Positions 17,839 through 26,512 of a DNA stretch of 64,000 bases are shown in pieces; position 1 is the first letter of the stretch; the number at the start of each line of letters is the position of its first letter. This stretch comes from JABWBD01 sp040768665. GTDB taxonomy: Bacteria > Planctomycetota > Planctomycetia > Pirellulales > Thermoguttaceae. A model generated the notes under the pieces. It was not told the DNA's origin. It was given only the letters and a program-made list of their open reading frames with translations, and ran no database searches. The translations under genes and the position numbers were made by a program. Location: positions 62,001 to 126,000 of the forward strand of contig JAXGMN010000020.1 in NCBI GenBank assembly GCA_040768665.1. The letters run 5' to 3'.

Positions 17839-19851
17839 TCACGGTCTCAGTATCTCCGCCGCGACAGGTAATTCGGTACGTGCCGACCATTCGGTCCAAC
17901 TCCCATCGTACCAACGGACATCGCGGTAAGCGAGCAGGTGCTTGAGCACGAACCAGGTCTGACTCGCCTGGTGGCCGGTTCGACATTGAACGATCACCGG
18001 GGTGTCCTTGGAAGGGATCAGCGACGCATACTCTGCGGCCAACTGCTCCACCGGTTTCAATTGCCCGTCCTCGTCGAGGTCCTCCTTGTACGGCCGGTTC
18101 ACAGCTCCGGGGATATGTCCGGCTCGCCGCTCGTCGGACTTCTCGCCGCGAAAGTAATCAGCCGGACGGGTATCGAGGATCACCGTGCGGCCGTCGTTGA
18201 CGCGAGAAAGAACGGCCCGGTAATCGACGGTGAACGAATCGGGGCCGCCGGAAAGTGCGTACGACGGGGCGGCAAGGTGTGGGAGCTGATTATCGATGGC
18301 CCGGTTTTCGGCAGTCCAGCGCGCGAACCCGCCATCGAGGATCGCCCACTGCCGGTGAGCCAGCCGTTCGAGCCCCATTCCGATCAGCGTGGCATCGCGC
18401 ACGCTATCGCCGGGTACGAGTACCACGAAGTCGGAAGCCTCGATTCCCATCAACGACACCAGCGGTGCGAGCACCTCGCCCGGCAGCAGCATCGACGACA
18501 CCCCCCCGACGACGCCGCGGAACGTCTCGGGGTTCAGGCATACCGACCCGGGGACGTGGCCGGTGTTGTACTCCGGCTGGGATCGAACGTCGATGACCTT
18601 CACGCCATGCCGCCCCAGATTCGATGCCAGCCATGCTGTCGAGACCAGTCCGGGCGACTCGATAGGCGATTCGATTTCGGGGCCGTGCGTTTCCGTCGGG
18701 TTAGCACCGAGGAAGAACGCTCGCCATGCGCGGATCCGTTCTGCCAGCGTGTCGGTGAGCAACTCGTCGCGGAGCGACACCGGCTTGAGGCATCGGTCGA
18801 CGAACCCTTGAAGCCCGTCGGTGAGCATATAGGCGTTTTCATAACCGAGCCGGGCCAAGGCATCGCGGGCTTGGGCCGGGTGGGTCATTCTGTTGGAATA
18901 GAGAACGATCATGCCGTTGTTCTTGTACGGCGACAGGTACTCGGGGAGTTGAGCGAGCGGCACGTTGACCGCCCCCTGAATATGGAATCCCTGGTATTCT
19001 GCCGGGCTGCGAACGTCGACCACCACGAGGCCGGGCTCGCCCGACATCAGCCGATCGGCAAGATCCTCCGGCTCGATATGGTCGTCCGCGGCATCAACCC
19101 GTTCCAGCAGTGCCGATTCCGTAGGAATCGTGGAGGCGTGCGTCAAGGCGGACTGCGAGGCGAAGGAGGCGCCCAGCGGAGCCTCAGTCGGCAAGAGAAA
19201 CAGTCCGGCGGCGAAAATGACCATCGCCAGGCTGAATCCCCGCAGGAACCGGCTCGAGAGATAAGGGCCGCCGCCGGCTGCCGTTCGTTCCGCCCATTCC
19301 GCGAAATAGAAGGCCCCAATGGCAATCAAAGTGAATGTGAAGGCAAAAGCGGTCTTGGAGAAACCGAATGCGAACAGGGGATCGGCCTGGGTCCCCCAGC
19401 GATACAGCGGCTCGACCAATCCGAAGGTCTCGTTGAAGCCGATCGATCCCAGCACGGCGCCCACGAGAAACACGGCGGCGTCGAGCTTTCCGCTGGCCAG
19501 ACCGACCGCGCCGGTGCCGGGGCACCAGCCGCTGATCACGAACCCGACGCCGAAAAGAAGCCCGCCGACGACCTGCGCCCCGTAAACCGTCGGCATAAGG
19601 TAGACCTGTTCGTTCAGATCCAGCCAGCCCATCCCAACCGCGTAGGCAGTTCCGAGCATGGCGGTAATCACGCCGGTGAACATCACCTTGAGCACCGTCA
19701 TGTCGCGGAAATAGAAGATCCCGGCCAGCCGTCGGGAGCTGCCAAAGCCGGCCCGCTCCAGAACAAAACCGAACGCCAACCCGATGATCCCGGCCACGAG
19801 CATTGCGCGGGCAGAACTCAGTTGTGCGAGTCCGTAGTACGTCTCAGCCAT
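17839..19851 (-). CDS. YeeE/YedE sulfur transporter fused to three rhodanese domains
   Basis: 670-residue fusion. Residues 1-235 are a membrane domain of the YeeE/YedE sulfur-transport family: FGFVLERAGFGSSRRLAG, GGLLFGVGFVISGWCPGTGAVG with the Cys of the GWCPG motif, and YFAEWAERT. Three rhodanese-like modules follow. Domain 1 (about 280-370) has LYSNRMTH at the catalytic loop, so no active cysteine. Domain 2 (about 410-530) is also Cys-less (VPGDSVRDA). Domain 3 (about 545-665) has the active loop QCRTGHQAS. The protein could import thiosulfate or another sulfur compound and hand sulfane sulfur to the third domain. It overlaps the smaller YeeE gene (19844) by 8 bp. Confidence 0.9.
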   Translation of the reverse strand: MAETYYGLAQLSSARAMLVAGIIGLAFGFVLERAGFGSSRRLAGIFYFRDMTVLKVMFTGVITAMLGTAYAVGMGWLDLNEQVYLMPTVYGAQVVGGLLFGVGFVISGWCPGTGAVGLASGKLDAAVFLVGAVLGSIGFNETFGLVEPLYRWGTQADPLFAFGFSKTAFAFTFTLIAIGAFYFAEWAERTAAGGGPYLSSRFLRGFSLAMVIFAAGLFLLPTEAPLGASFASQSALTHASTIPTESALLERVDAADDHIEPEDLADRLMSGEPGLVVVDVRSPAEYQGFHIQGAVNVPLAQLPEYLSPYKNNGMIVLYSNRMTHPAQARDALARLGYENAYMLTDGLQGFVDRCLKPVSLRDELLTDTLAERIRAWRAFFLGANPTETHGPEIESPIESPGLVSTAWLASNLGRHGVKVIDVRSQPEYNTGHVPGSVCLNPETFRGVVGGVSSMLLPGEVLAPLVSLMGIEASDFVVLVPGDSVRDATLIGMGLERLAHRQWAILDGGFARWTAENRAIDNQLPHLAAPSYALSGGPDSFTVDYRAVLSRVNDGRTVILDTRPADYFRGEKSDERRAGHIPGAVNRPYKEDLDEDGQLKPVEQLAAEYASLIPSKDTPVIVQCRTGHQASQTWFVLKHLLAYRDVRWYDGSWTEWSARTELPVAAEILRP

Positions 19852-20356
19852 ACCACTGTCTCCTTACGAAATAGGCGGCGGCGTAGCCACCGGCGAATAC
19901 GCTGATCATGAAAACCAGGCTACCTGTCAACAACAGCGCCCCGCCGGTCAGTGCCTGTCCGGAAGTGCACCCGCCGGCCAGGCGGCTGGCGTAGCCGACA
20001 ATGATGCCGCCGGCAAGCGCCAGCAACAGCCGCCCTCGCGGAGAAAATGATTTACCGCGTTCAACCATCCACCGGACCCGCCCGGCGAGCACGGCCGACA
20101 GCAGCCCTCCCAGAAAGGTGCCGACAAACATGAACACGAGATAGTACCACAACGGTTGATTGCCCCACGGGCCGAAATACTGGCTCGCGGCCACGTGGTT
20201 TGGCAGAACCGCACTTTCCAGATAGGCCCCGAAACGGGCAATCGCCCCCGAGGCTCCCAGCCCGGCGCCGAGTGTTATCAGCGACGCCAGGAGCGTCAGC
20301 CCGAGGAGAAGCCCGGCGAGGTACGGATTCCAGTAGTCCTTTGGTTTTTCTGGCAT
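19844..20356 (-). CDS. YeeE/YedE-family sulfur transport half-protein
   Basis: 170 residues, four or five membrane spans, with GGCTSGQALTGGALL near residue 125, the Cys-bearing signature of the YeeE family. It complements the other half in the downstream fusion; two-subunit YeeE/YedE pairs are common. GGAG lies 9 nt before the ATG at 20356. Its 3' end overlaps the fusion gene by 8 bp, so the two are coupled. Both conserved cysteine motifs of the pair (GGCTSG here, GWCPG downstream) are kept, consistent with a working thiosulfate-type transporter. Confidence 0.88.
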   Translation of the reverse strand: MPEKPKDYWNPYLAGLLLGLTLLASLITLGAGLGASGAIARFGAYLESAVLPNHVAASQYFGPWGNQPLWYYLVFMFVGTFLGGLLSAVLAGRVRWMVERGKSFSPRGRLLLALAGGIIVGYASRLAGGCTSGQALTGGALLLTGSLVFMISVFAGGYAAAYFVRRQWYG

Positions 20357-20390
20357 GGTGATTCACTCCATGAGTGTGTCTGCGGCAGGC

Positions 20391-22427
20391 CTAGCACCCG
20401 GCGCTTTTCTTTTTCGGTTTCGCGGTCGGCTTCGTCGCCGGAGCGGGCGATGGGGAAACGCTGGGTCCAGCCGGCAGGCGGACGGCCGCAGGCGTCGGAG
20501 CGGCGGCTGGGGCTGCGACCTCCACCGGCGAACCGAGATCTCCGAATTCCGCCTCCCGCCAGTAAGCGACCAGCCCGCCGTACAATGCCTTGATCGGCCG
20601 TTCGGTCTTCTGCGAAAGGACTCCCCCGGCCATCATCGCCAGCGAACCGTCGCGGTCGACGATCACCAGCGGCCCCGCGCCGGTAAGCCACGCGGGATCG
20701 TCCAGCAAGTCGGCCAGTTCAACATTCTCCGAGCCGGGGATGTGGTAGTCGGCAAAGTGTTCCGCCGGGCGGACGTCGACCACCTGGAAAGTGCCGGGCA
20801 GGTCCATGAGCATCCGCTTCAATTCGCTCGCCGAGATCCGTTCGGCCAGTCGGATCTGCCGCTTCTCGACGCCTGTCGTGCCGGCCGATCTCGCCTCGTG
20901 CACCGGCAGGCCCGCCTCGATCCAGGCTTCGCCTCCTCCGGCGAGGCTGGTAATCTGCTTGAACCCTGCCCGCTCGAGGATCCCCATGGCCATTGTCGAC
21001 CGGTAAGCACTGTTGCACACCGCCACGACCTCCTGGCTGCGGTCCAGCTTGCCGGATTCCTCCGCCAGCTTGTTGAGTGGGATGTTGATGACCGTTCCGA
21101 TCCGCAAGCCGGCCCACTCCGAGGGCAGCCGCACATCGACTACCAGCGGGGAGTCCTTCGATTGCATTCGTGCGTACAACTCGCGGGGCGGAAACATTTT
21201 CTGGCTTGCGACCGGCAGTCCACTCTTCTTCCACGCGGCCATGTCCACGCACTGCGCCTCGTAGCCGACGCGGTGGAGACGCGACCGTGCCTCGCGGACC
21301 TGCTCCGAATCGCCGGCGAGTACAAGGTTTGCCTCCCAGGGCACCATGATTCCGACCCAAGTTTCCAAGCGACCGCGCACGCCGATCGCCACCGAGTTCG
21401 GGATATGGCCGGCGGAATAGTCGGCCGGGTCGCGGACGTCGACCACGTAGTACTTTGAAGGATCCAGCAAGTCCCGGGACGGCTCGATCCAGGGGAGCTT
21501 ATCCTGCTTCCAGTCGACAAGCGGCGGCCCCTGCCGGTTCATCGCCGCGTTATGTTGGAAATACTGGGGCGCCTCGGGCAAGTCTTCCAAGACCGCTGCC
21601 ACGAACGGCCCGCGGTGCGTGTGACGCAAGTAAGGATTTGAAGCACGCTCCTGCCCGATCGTGGAACTCGGTGAATCGCTCAGGTCCGATCCACAGAGCG
21701 ACCCGGCTCCATGCGCAGGAAAGATCGCCACATCGTCCGGCAGACGCGACAGTTTCTCGGTCCATGTATCGAAGAGCATAGACGCCAACGAAGATGCGGC
21801 CACCGCGCCGCCCATCAAATCCGGCCGTCCCACGCTGCCGACGAAGAGCGTGTCGCCGGTAAGAAGTGCCAGCGGTTTGCCGGGATCCTGCTTGCTCGAG
21901 ATCAGTCCGCAGGTACTGTCGGGAGTATGTCCCGGCGTCTCCACGATCTTAACGACCGAAGACCCGAGTTCAATCGCGTCGCCTTCCTGCAAGGCTTGGT
22001 GCGGATACGAGGCCTTCGCCCTGGCGCTGATGTAGATCGGCACTTCGAGGCTCGCCGCCGACTTGAGCTGGCTGGCAAGCTCGACGTGGCCGGCAACGAA
22101 ATCCGCGTGGGAGTGGGTCAGGTAAACGCCCCGGATCTTGGCGTTTTCGCGCTTTGCCGCGTCGAGATAGACGGACACGTCCCGTCCCGGATCGACCACC
22201 AGGGCCTCCCCGCCGGATACTAGCAGGTAAGAATAGTGGGAAAGCACGGGCAGGTCGAATTGAATCAGCTTCAGCCCCGGATAGTCGTAGCTGCCGACGA
22301 TCTGGTACTGCGCGGCGTCGGTTCCATGCGCTGCCGATTCCGCATCCTTTATTTCCGCAGAACCGGACGTTGCCACCATGATAAAAGCCAGCCCCACGGC
22401 GAAGATCACGTTCTCTTTGGAAATCAC
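20391..22427 (-). CDS. Exported metallo-beta-lactamase/rhodanese sulfurtransferase
   Basis: 678 residues. GTG at 22427 is chosen because AAGGAG stands 7 nt upstream. The N-terminus has a signal peptide (VIFAVGLAFIMVATSGSA). About 45-300 is a glyoxalase-II/ETHE1-like metallo-beta-lactamase domain: VDPGRD, the metal motif THSHADFVAGH, ETPGHTPDS, LLTGDTLFVGSVGRPDL and IFPAHGAGSLCG. Three rhodanese-like modules follow; only the middle one has the active-site cysteine (VAVCNSAYRS), the others read LVLAGDSEQ and VIVDRDGSLAM. The tail is Pro/Ala-rich and ends SAGC. ETHE1-like/rhodanese fusions oxidise persulfides, so this is probably a periplasmic persulfide dioxygenase/sulfurtransferase working with the YeeE proteins 35 bp downstream. 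Confidence 0.9.
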   Translation of the reverse strand: MISKENVIFAVGLAFIMVATSGSAEIKDAESAAHGTDAAQYQIVGSYDYPGLKLIQFDLPVLSHYSYLLVSGGEALVVDPGRDVSVYLDAAKRENAKIRGVYLTHSHADFVAGHVELASQLKSAASLEVPIYISARAKASYPHQALQEGDAIELGSSVVKIVETPGHTPDSTCGLISSKQDPGKPLALLTGDTLFVGSVGRPDLMGGAVAASSLASMLFDTWTEKLSRLPDDVAIFPAHGAGSLCGSDLSDSPSSTIGQERASNPYLRHTHRGPFVAAVLEDLPEAPQYFQHNAAMNRQGPPLVDWKQDKLPWIEPSRDLLDPSKYYVVDVRDPADYSAGHIPNSVAIGVRGRLETWVGIMVPWEANLVLAGDSEQVREARSRLHRVGYEAQCVDMAAWKKSGLPVASQKMFPPRELYARMQSKDSPLVVDVRLPSEWAGLRIGTVINIPLNKLAEESGKLDRSQEVVAVCNSAYRSTMAMGILERAGFKQITSLAGGGEAWIEAGLPVHEARSAGTTGVEKRQIRLAERISASELKRMLMDLPGTFQVVDVRPAEHFADYHIPGSENVELADLLDDPAWLTGAGPLVIVDRDGSLAMMAGGVLSQKTERPIKALYGGLVAYWREAEFGDLGSPVEVAAPAAAPTPAAVRLPAGPSVSPSPAPATKPTAKPKKKSAGC

Positions 22428-22813
22428 GGTCTCTCTCCTTCTTGCACCTGCTTCTTGCACCTGCGAAACTGCTTTGAGTTGCCGTTACGGATGATCTCTG
22501 TCCCGCTAAGGTTACAAGACGGCTGGGGAGTATGCCAGCGGGCAGGCCCCTCCCCCCTCCTTTCGTCGGGGCCGGCTGACGCTCCGCTCGCGCCAAGAGT
22601 GGGAACCGGCACGGCAACATTCCGAGCGGGGGGGCTTGCCTTACGGTTCCGGTTCCGTCTGGCAAGCGGGATTGAACGAGCAGGTTCTATCGATCCTTGC
22701 GCTGGATCGATGGTGTATCGCCGACCCGCCGGCTGTTTTGGCAGATGTTTTTCGTGTAACGCCGTGCGAGACTGCGGCGTTATACTCTCGAACGGGGCGC
22801 GACAGGTGAACGG
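22428..22813. promoter_or_regulatory. Divergent intergenic region between sulfur operon and sigma factor
   Basis: 386 bp with no gene separate the minus-strand sulfur operon from the plus-strand ECF sigma gene, so promoters for both must lie here. I do not see a promoter or operator clear enough to place. Confidence 0.5.
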
Positions 22814-23440
22814 ATGACGCAGCAAAGCCATAGCGACCGGCGCGAATGGGTGGTGTGGGCCCTCGGCGAGTACGAAGGTCGGCTCACCCGGTACGCGGCG
22901 CGGCTACTGGGCGACGAAGACGCTGCGCGCGACGTGGTGCAACATGCCTTTTTGCGCCTCTGCGACCGTTCGCCGGACGAACTGGGGGACCGGGTGGCCT
23001 CATGGCTCTTTGCCGTTTGCCGAAATCGAGCGATGGACACTCTCCGTGGCCGACGACGCATCGAGGCCCTCGACCCGGTAGCGTCCGAGCTGGACAGAAG
23101 TCGCGAGCCGGATCCAGCCGCGACCGCCGAGGCGAAGGACCTTTACGCAAAGCTGAGTTGCGTGGTTGCCGCCCTGCCGCCCGGCCAGCGCGAGGTGATC
23201 GACCTGTGGACCGAAGGGTTTACGTACCGCGAAATCGCCGAGGTAACCGATCAGCGCGAGGGAAATGTGCGGGTGCTCGTTCACCGCGCGTTGAAGCGGC
23301 TCCGCGAACATCCCGTCACGCGCAAACTCCTCGCCGACGGCCAGAACGACGGTATCTCGCCGCGCCGACCGCAGCGGGTTGCCGCAGGCACGCTCCTGTC
23401 GCCGGTCTCCTGCCGTCCCGTTTCCCAGCCAGATACTTGA
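22814..23440 (+). CDS. ECF-type RNA polymerase sigma factor
   Basis: 208 residues. Sigma region 2 (about 20-90): LTRYAARLLGDEDAARDVVQHAFLRL and SWLFAVCRNRAMDTLRGRRR. Region 4 (about 115-175): VAALPPGQREVIDLWTEGFTYREIAEVTDQREGNVRVLVHRALKRLR. The last 30 residues are unrelated and polar. The next gene begins 124 bp downstream and has an anti-sigma-like N-terminus plus a membrane span, so the pair may form a sigma/anti-sigma unit. Confidence 0.93.
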   Translation: MTQQSHSDRREWVVWALGEYEGRLTRYAARLLGDEDAARDVVQHAFLRLCDRSPDELGDRVASWLFAVCRNRAMDTLRGRRRIEALDPVASELDRSREPDPAATAEAKDLYAKLSCVVAALPPGQREVIDLWTEGFTYREIAEVTDQREGNVRVLVHRALKRLREHPVTRKLLADGQNDGISPRRPQRVAAGTLLSPVSCRPVSQPDT

Positions 23441-23564
23441 CCTTCCTTGCGAAGACTTCCCCCGCAAGCCGGCGGCGGATGGCTTGGGCGGGTGCTCAAC
23501 ACGCTGCCGCCTTTGCCCCTGGTCCCGGTGAGTCGGGGTTCGTCCCCACGGTGAGATCACGGCC

Positions 23565-26255
23565 ATGACATCGCACGATCACAAACCCGGACATGACGAA
23601 GCTGCCGAGGCACGGCTGACCGCCTACGCCCTGGGAGAACTGCCCCTGGACGAGCAGTTGGCCGTCGAGGCCGCCCTGAAAGCGGCCGAGGGCGAACAGG
23701 CCGAATCGATGCAGCGGAGTGTCGAAGAATACCGCCGTTTGGCGGCCTGCCTCACGGAAACTGCCCGGCGCGACCGTCTTCCGCCGCCCTCGTCGAGCCT
23801 TCGCCGGGCAGTCGAACAGCGACTGGCGGAGTCGGAACCGCTTCCTTCCCCGGTCCGTAGCCGGCCACGCGTCCGCCGGTATGCCCTGGCAGTCGCTGTG
23901 GTGGCGTGTGTAGGTCTGGCGGCGGTCACTCTTGCCCTGCTTCCAGGATTTCGGCCGGCAAGGCAGGGCGCCGACAACCGCGCTGTTGCCATGGCGGATG
24001 CCGATCGATCGGCGGACCAGCGGGGGCGAGAATTGGCGGAAATGCCCCAGGCATCCGGAACGGGCGACCGCGATTCCGTCGCGGAAAAAGCCTTCGCGGC
24101 AGACAAGAGGCTCCTGCTGCGGCAAAATCTTGCCGGGGCTCCCGTGGACGCCGCGCCATCCAGCGGTTCAACGTCACTGGAAAGCCTCGGAGAGATGCCG
24201 GCGATTTCTCAACAGACGGTAATTACGGATCGGGCGAGTAGTTCAGGACTGGCTGCGAGCCCGCCGGTGGTTCTTCACGATCGACTGGCGGTGACTGCCT
24301 CGCAACCGGAAAGCAAGTCCGCGCGGCAACGCCACGCTGGCCGATCGATGGACGTGGTTCCGACCGCGCCGGCGGCATCGCCGTACTCCGCGGAGCATTT
24401 GGAATTCAAGCCCGGAAAGGCGAGATCTTTCGGCGCCGGCTACCCGGCGGAGATTCGACGGGAAGGCAACGCCGGAGGGAGCGCACCGACTCCGGCGACG
24501 CTCCCCGCCGGGCTGGGCGGAATGGGAATGGAAGCCGCCGTGGAGGGTATACCCGCCTCGGCCGGCGCGCCCAGACCGACGGCGCCACTGCCGGGATCAG
24601 ACGCGATGATGGGCGGCATGGGAGCGCCATATTCTGTAACAGGCCCTTGGGGCGGAGCGGCCGCTACGGTGCCGATGGCGCCATCCGAGCCTGGAGCGAA
24701 CTATGGCGTTCCCCTCCGTGCGTACACGTCGAATGGCAAGCAGCCCCTCGGCGAAAAACTTGCTGAATCGGAAGCCCCCGCCTGGGCCGGCGTTGGTGGG
24801 TATTTCCACCCCGGACCGGCGCCCACGGCCGAACAGTACGCCACGATCATTGAAAATGATTTCGTCGACGTCAACGTTCAGCCCCTTTCCACCGTCGCGA
24901 TCGACGTCGACACCGCCTCCTACGCAAACGTCCGCCGCTATCTGAACTCGGGCCGCTTGCCCCCGGCCGACGCCGTGCGCGTCGAGGAGATGGTCAACTA
25001 CTTCCGCTACGACTATCCCGCGCCGCAAGGCAACCAGCCATTTTCGGTCGATGCCGAGGTAACCCAGTGTCCGTGGAACGTCGGCCATCGCCTGGTCCGC
25101 ATCGGACTCAAGGGAAGAGAAGTCGAAAAAGATCGGAGGGGACCGACCAACCTCGTCTTCCTGTTGGACGTTTCCGGGTCGATGAACGAGCCGAACAAGC
25201 TGCCTTTGGTGAAGGAGGCGATGCGGATGCTCGTCGAACAGCTCACCGAGGACGACCGGGTTGCCATCGTCACGTACGCGGGCGACGCGGGGCTGCGTCT
25301 GCCGTCGACCAATGCGACCAGCCAGGGGAAGATCCTCGACGCCATTCAGTCCCTCTCCGCCGGCGGCTCAACGCACGGCAGCGCCGGCATCCAGCTCGCG
25401 TACGAGCAGGCATCTGAACACTTCATCCCCGAGGGCACCAATCGCGTCATCCTCGCCACCGACGGCGATCTGAACGTCGGCATTACCGACGATGATTCGC
25501 TGGTGCGGCTTATCCAGCAAAAAGCCGCCGGCGGAGTCTTTTTGACCGTGCTCGGTTTCGGCACGGGAAACCTCAAAGACGGAAAGCTCGAAAAGATCGC
25601 CGACAAGGGCAACGGAGTCTATGCCTACGTCGACAGCATGCGGGAGGCGCGGCGAGTGCTGGTTGAACAGATCTCCGGCAGCCTGGTGACCATCGCCAAG
25701 GACGTCAAGGTGCAACTCGAGTTCAACCCGGCCGAGGTCGCGAGCTATCGACTGATCGGCTACGAGAACCGGGTTCTGGGGGCCGCCGACTTCCACGACG
25801 ACCGCAAAGACGCGGGCGATGTCGGCGCCGGCCACACGGCCACCGCGCTTTACGAGATCGTTCTCACTTCCTCCGCGGAATCCGCCAAGGTCGTCGGCGA
25901 TTCGCTCCGCTACCAGCGGGCCCGCCACGAGCTCTCCGAGGCGGCCGGCAGCGGTGAGTTGCTGACGGTCAAGCTCCGCTACAAAGAGCCCGACGGGGAA
26001 AAGAGTCAGCTTCTGGAGTTCCCCGTGAAGGACTCCGGAGCAAGGTTTTCGATGGCATCCGATGATTTCCGCTTTGCCGCTTCCGTGGCGGCCTTTGGAA
26101 TGGTGCTCCGGAATTCGCAACACGCGGGCGAAGCGACGCTGGCGGCGATCGAAGAATACACGGCCGGAGCCCTCGGAGAGGACGCACGTGGGGACCGGGC
26201 CGAATTCCTCGACCTCATTCGCCGCACGCGTCAGCTCACCTCGCCAAGAGAATGA
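23565..26255 (+). CDS. YfbK/VWA-domain membrane protein with anti-sigma-like N-terminus
   Basis: 896 residues. The first 100 (LTAYALGELPLDEQLAVEAAL, then EYRRLAACL) read like a zinc-less anti-sigma/putative zinc-finger start. A single TM follows (about 105-128, YALAVAVVACVGLAAVTLAL), then a long low-complexity Pro/Ala/Gly linker to about 410. From about 420 is the YfbK N-terminal region (FVDVNVQPLSTVAIDVDTASYANVRRYL). A von Willebrand A domain follows with intact MIDAS motif DVSGSM near 535, and a DUF3520-like C-terminus to 890. The layout (cytoplasmic sigma-binding end, extracytoplasmic VWA) suggests a sensor coupled to the sigma factor upstream; that link is inferred from order only. Confidence 0.88.
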   Translation: MTSHDHKPGHDEAAEARLTAYALGELPLDEQLAVEAALKAAEGEQAESMQRSVEEYRRLAACLTETARRDRLPPPSSSLRRAVEQRLAESEPLPSPVRSRPRVRRYALAVAVVACVGLAAVTLALLPGFRPARQGADNRAVAMADADRSADQRGRELAEMPQASGTGDRDSVAEKAFAADKRLLLRQNLAGAPVDAAPSSGSTSLESLGEMPAISQQTVITDRASSSGLAASPPVVLHDRLAVTASQPESKSARQRHAGRSMDVVPTAPAASPYSAEHLEFKPGKARSFGAGYPAEIRREGNAGGSAPTPATLPAGLGGMGMEAAVEGIPASAGAPRPTAPLPGSDAMMGGMGAPYSVTGPWGGAAATVPMAPSEPGANYGVPLRAYTSNGKQPLGEKLAESEAPAWAGVGGYFHPGPAPTAEQYATIIENDFVDVNVQPLSTVAIDVDTASYANVRRYLNSGRLPPADAVRVEEMVNYFRYDYPAPQGNQPFSVDAEVTQCPWNVGHRLVRIGLKGREVEKDRRGPTNLVFLLDVSGSMNEPNKLPLVKEAMRMLVEQLTEDDRVAIVTYAGDAGLRLPSTNATSQGKILDAIQSLSAGGSTHGSAGIQLAYEQASEHFIPEGTNRVILATDGDLNVGITDDDSLVRLIQQKAAGGVFLTVLGFGTGNLKDGKLEKIADKGNGVYAYVDSMREARRVLVEQISGSLVTIAKDVKVQLEFNPAEVASYRLIGYENRVLGAADFHDDRKDAGDVGAGHTATALYEIVLTSSAESAKVVGDSLRYQRARHELSEAAGSGELLTVKLRYKEPDGEKSQLLEFPVKDSGARFSMASDDFRFAASVAAFGMVLRNSQHAGEATLAAIEEYTAGALGEDARGDRAEFLDLIRRTRQLTSPRE

Positions 26256-26460
26256 CCGCAGCCTTGGTGCCTGGCAGCTCTCGAAGTGGTCGTAATTGCC
26301 GCGGTCGACCTGCTCGATTCACGAGCCGATTGGCATCGCCGACGTGAAATCCATGGCACTGCCGCGGACCGGGCGAATTTCGCCGGTCGGAACGTTGTCG
26401 TCGTGCGATGGGAGATAGTGGTTGGCATTGAGTGTGAGGGCCTGGTCCAGCATTTCGCCG
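26256..26460 (-). pseudogene. Aldose 1-epimerase (galM) remnant
   Basis: Complement translation reads LDQALTLNANHYLPSHDDNV then PTGEIRPVRGSAMDFTSAMP, followed by IGS, an in-frame TGA (26319-26321), and IEQVDRGNYDHFELPGTKAA. This matches the core of aldose 1-epimerases (LNADxYxPxDxxxIPTGEIxPVxGTPxDF ... IGxRI ... YDH). No N- or C-terminal parts are present, so only about 65 codons survive, between the VWA gene stop and the DUF1559-type gene stop. Confidence 0.65.
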
Positions 26461-26512
26461 CTGTTGCAGCACACCCACGAAGCAACCGGACGATCGGACA
26501 ATCCGTGATGAA

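Noticed and set aside
17938..19905. 655-residue plus-strand open reading frame
   Set aside because: Mirror of the YeeE-rhodanese gene; composition is His/Arg/Gln-rich, without domains.
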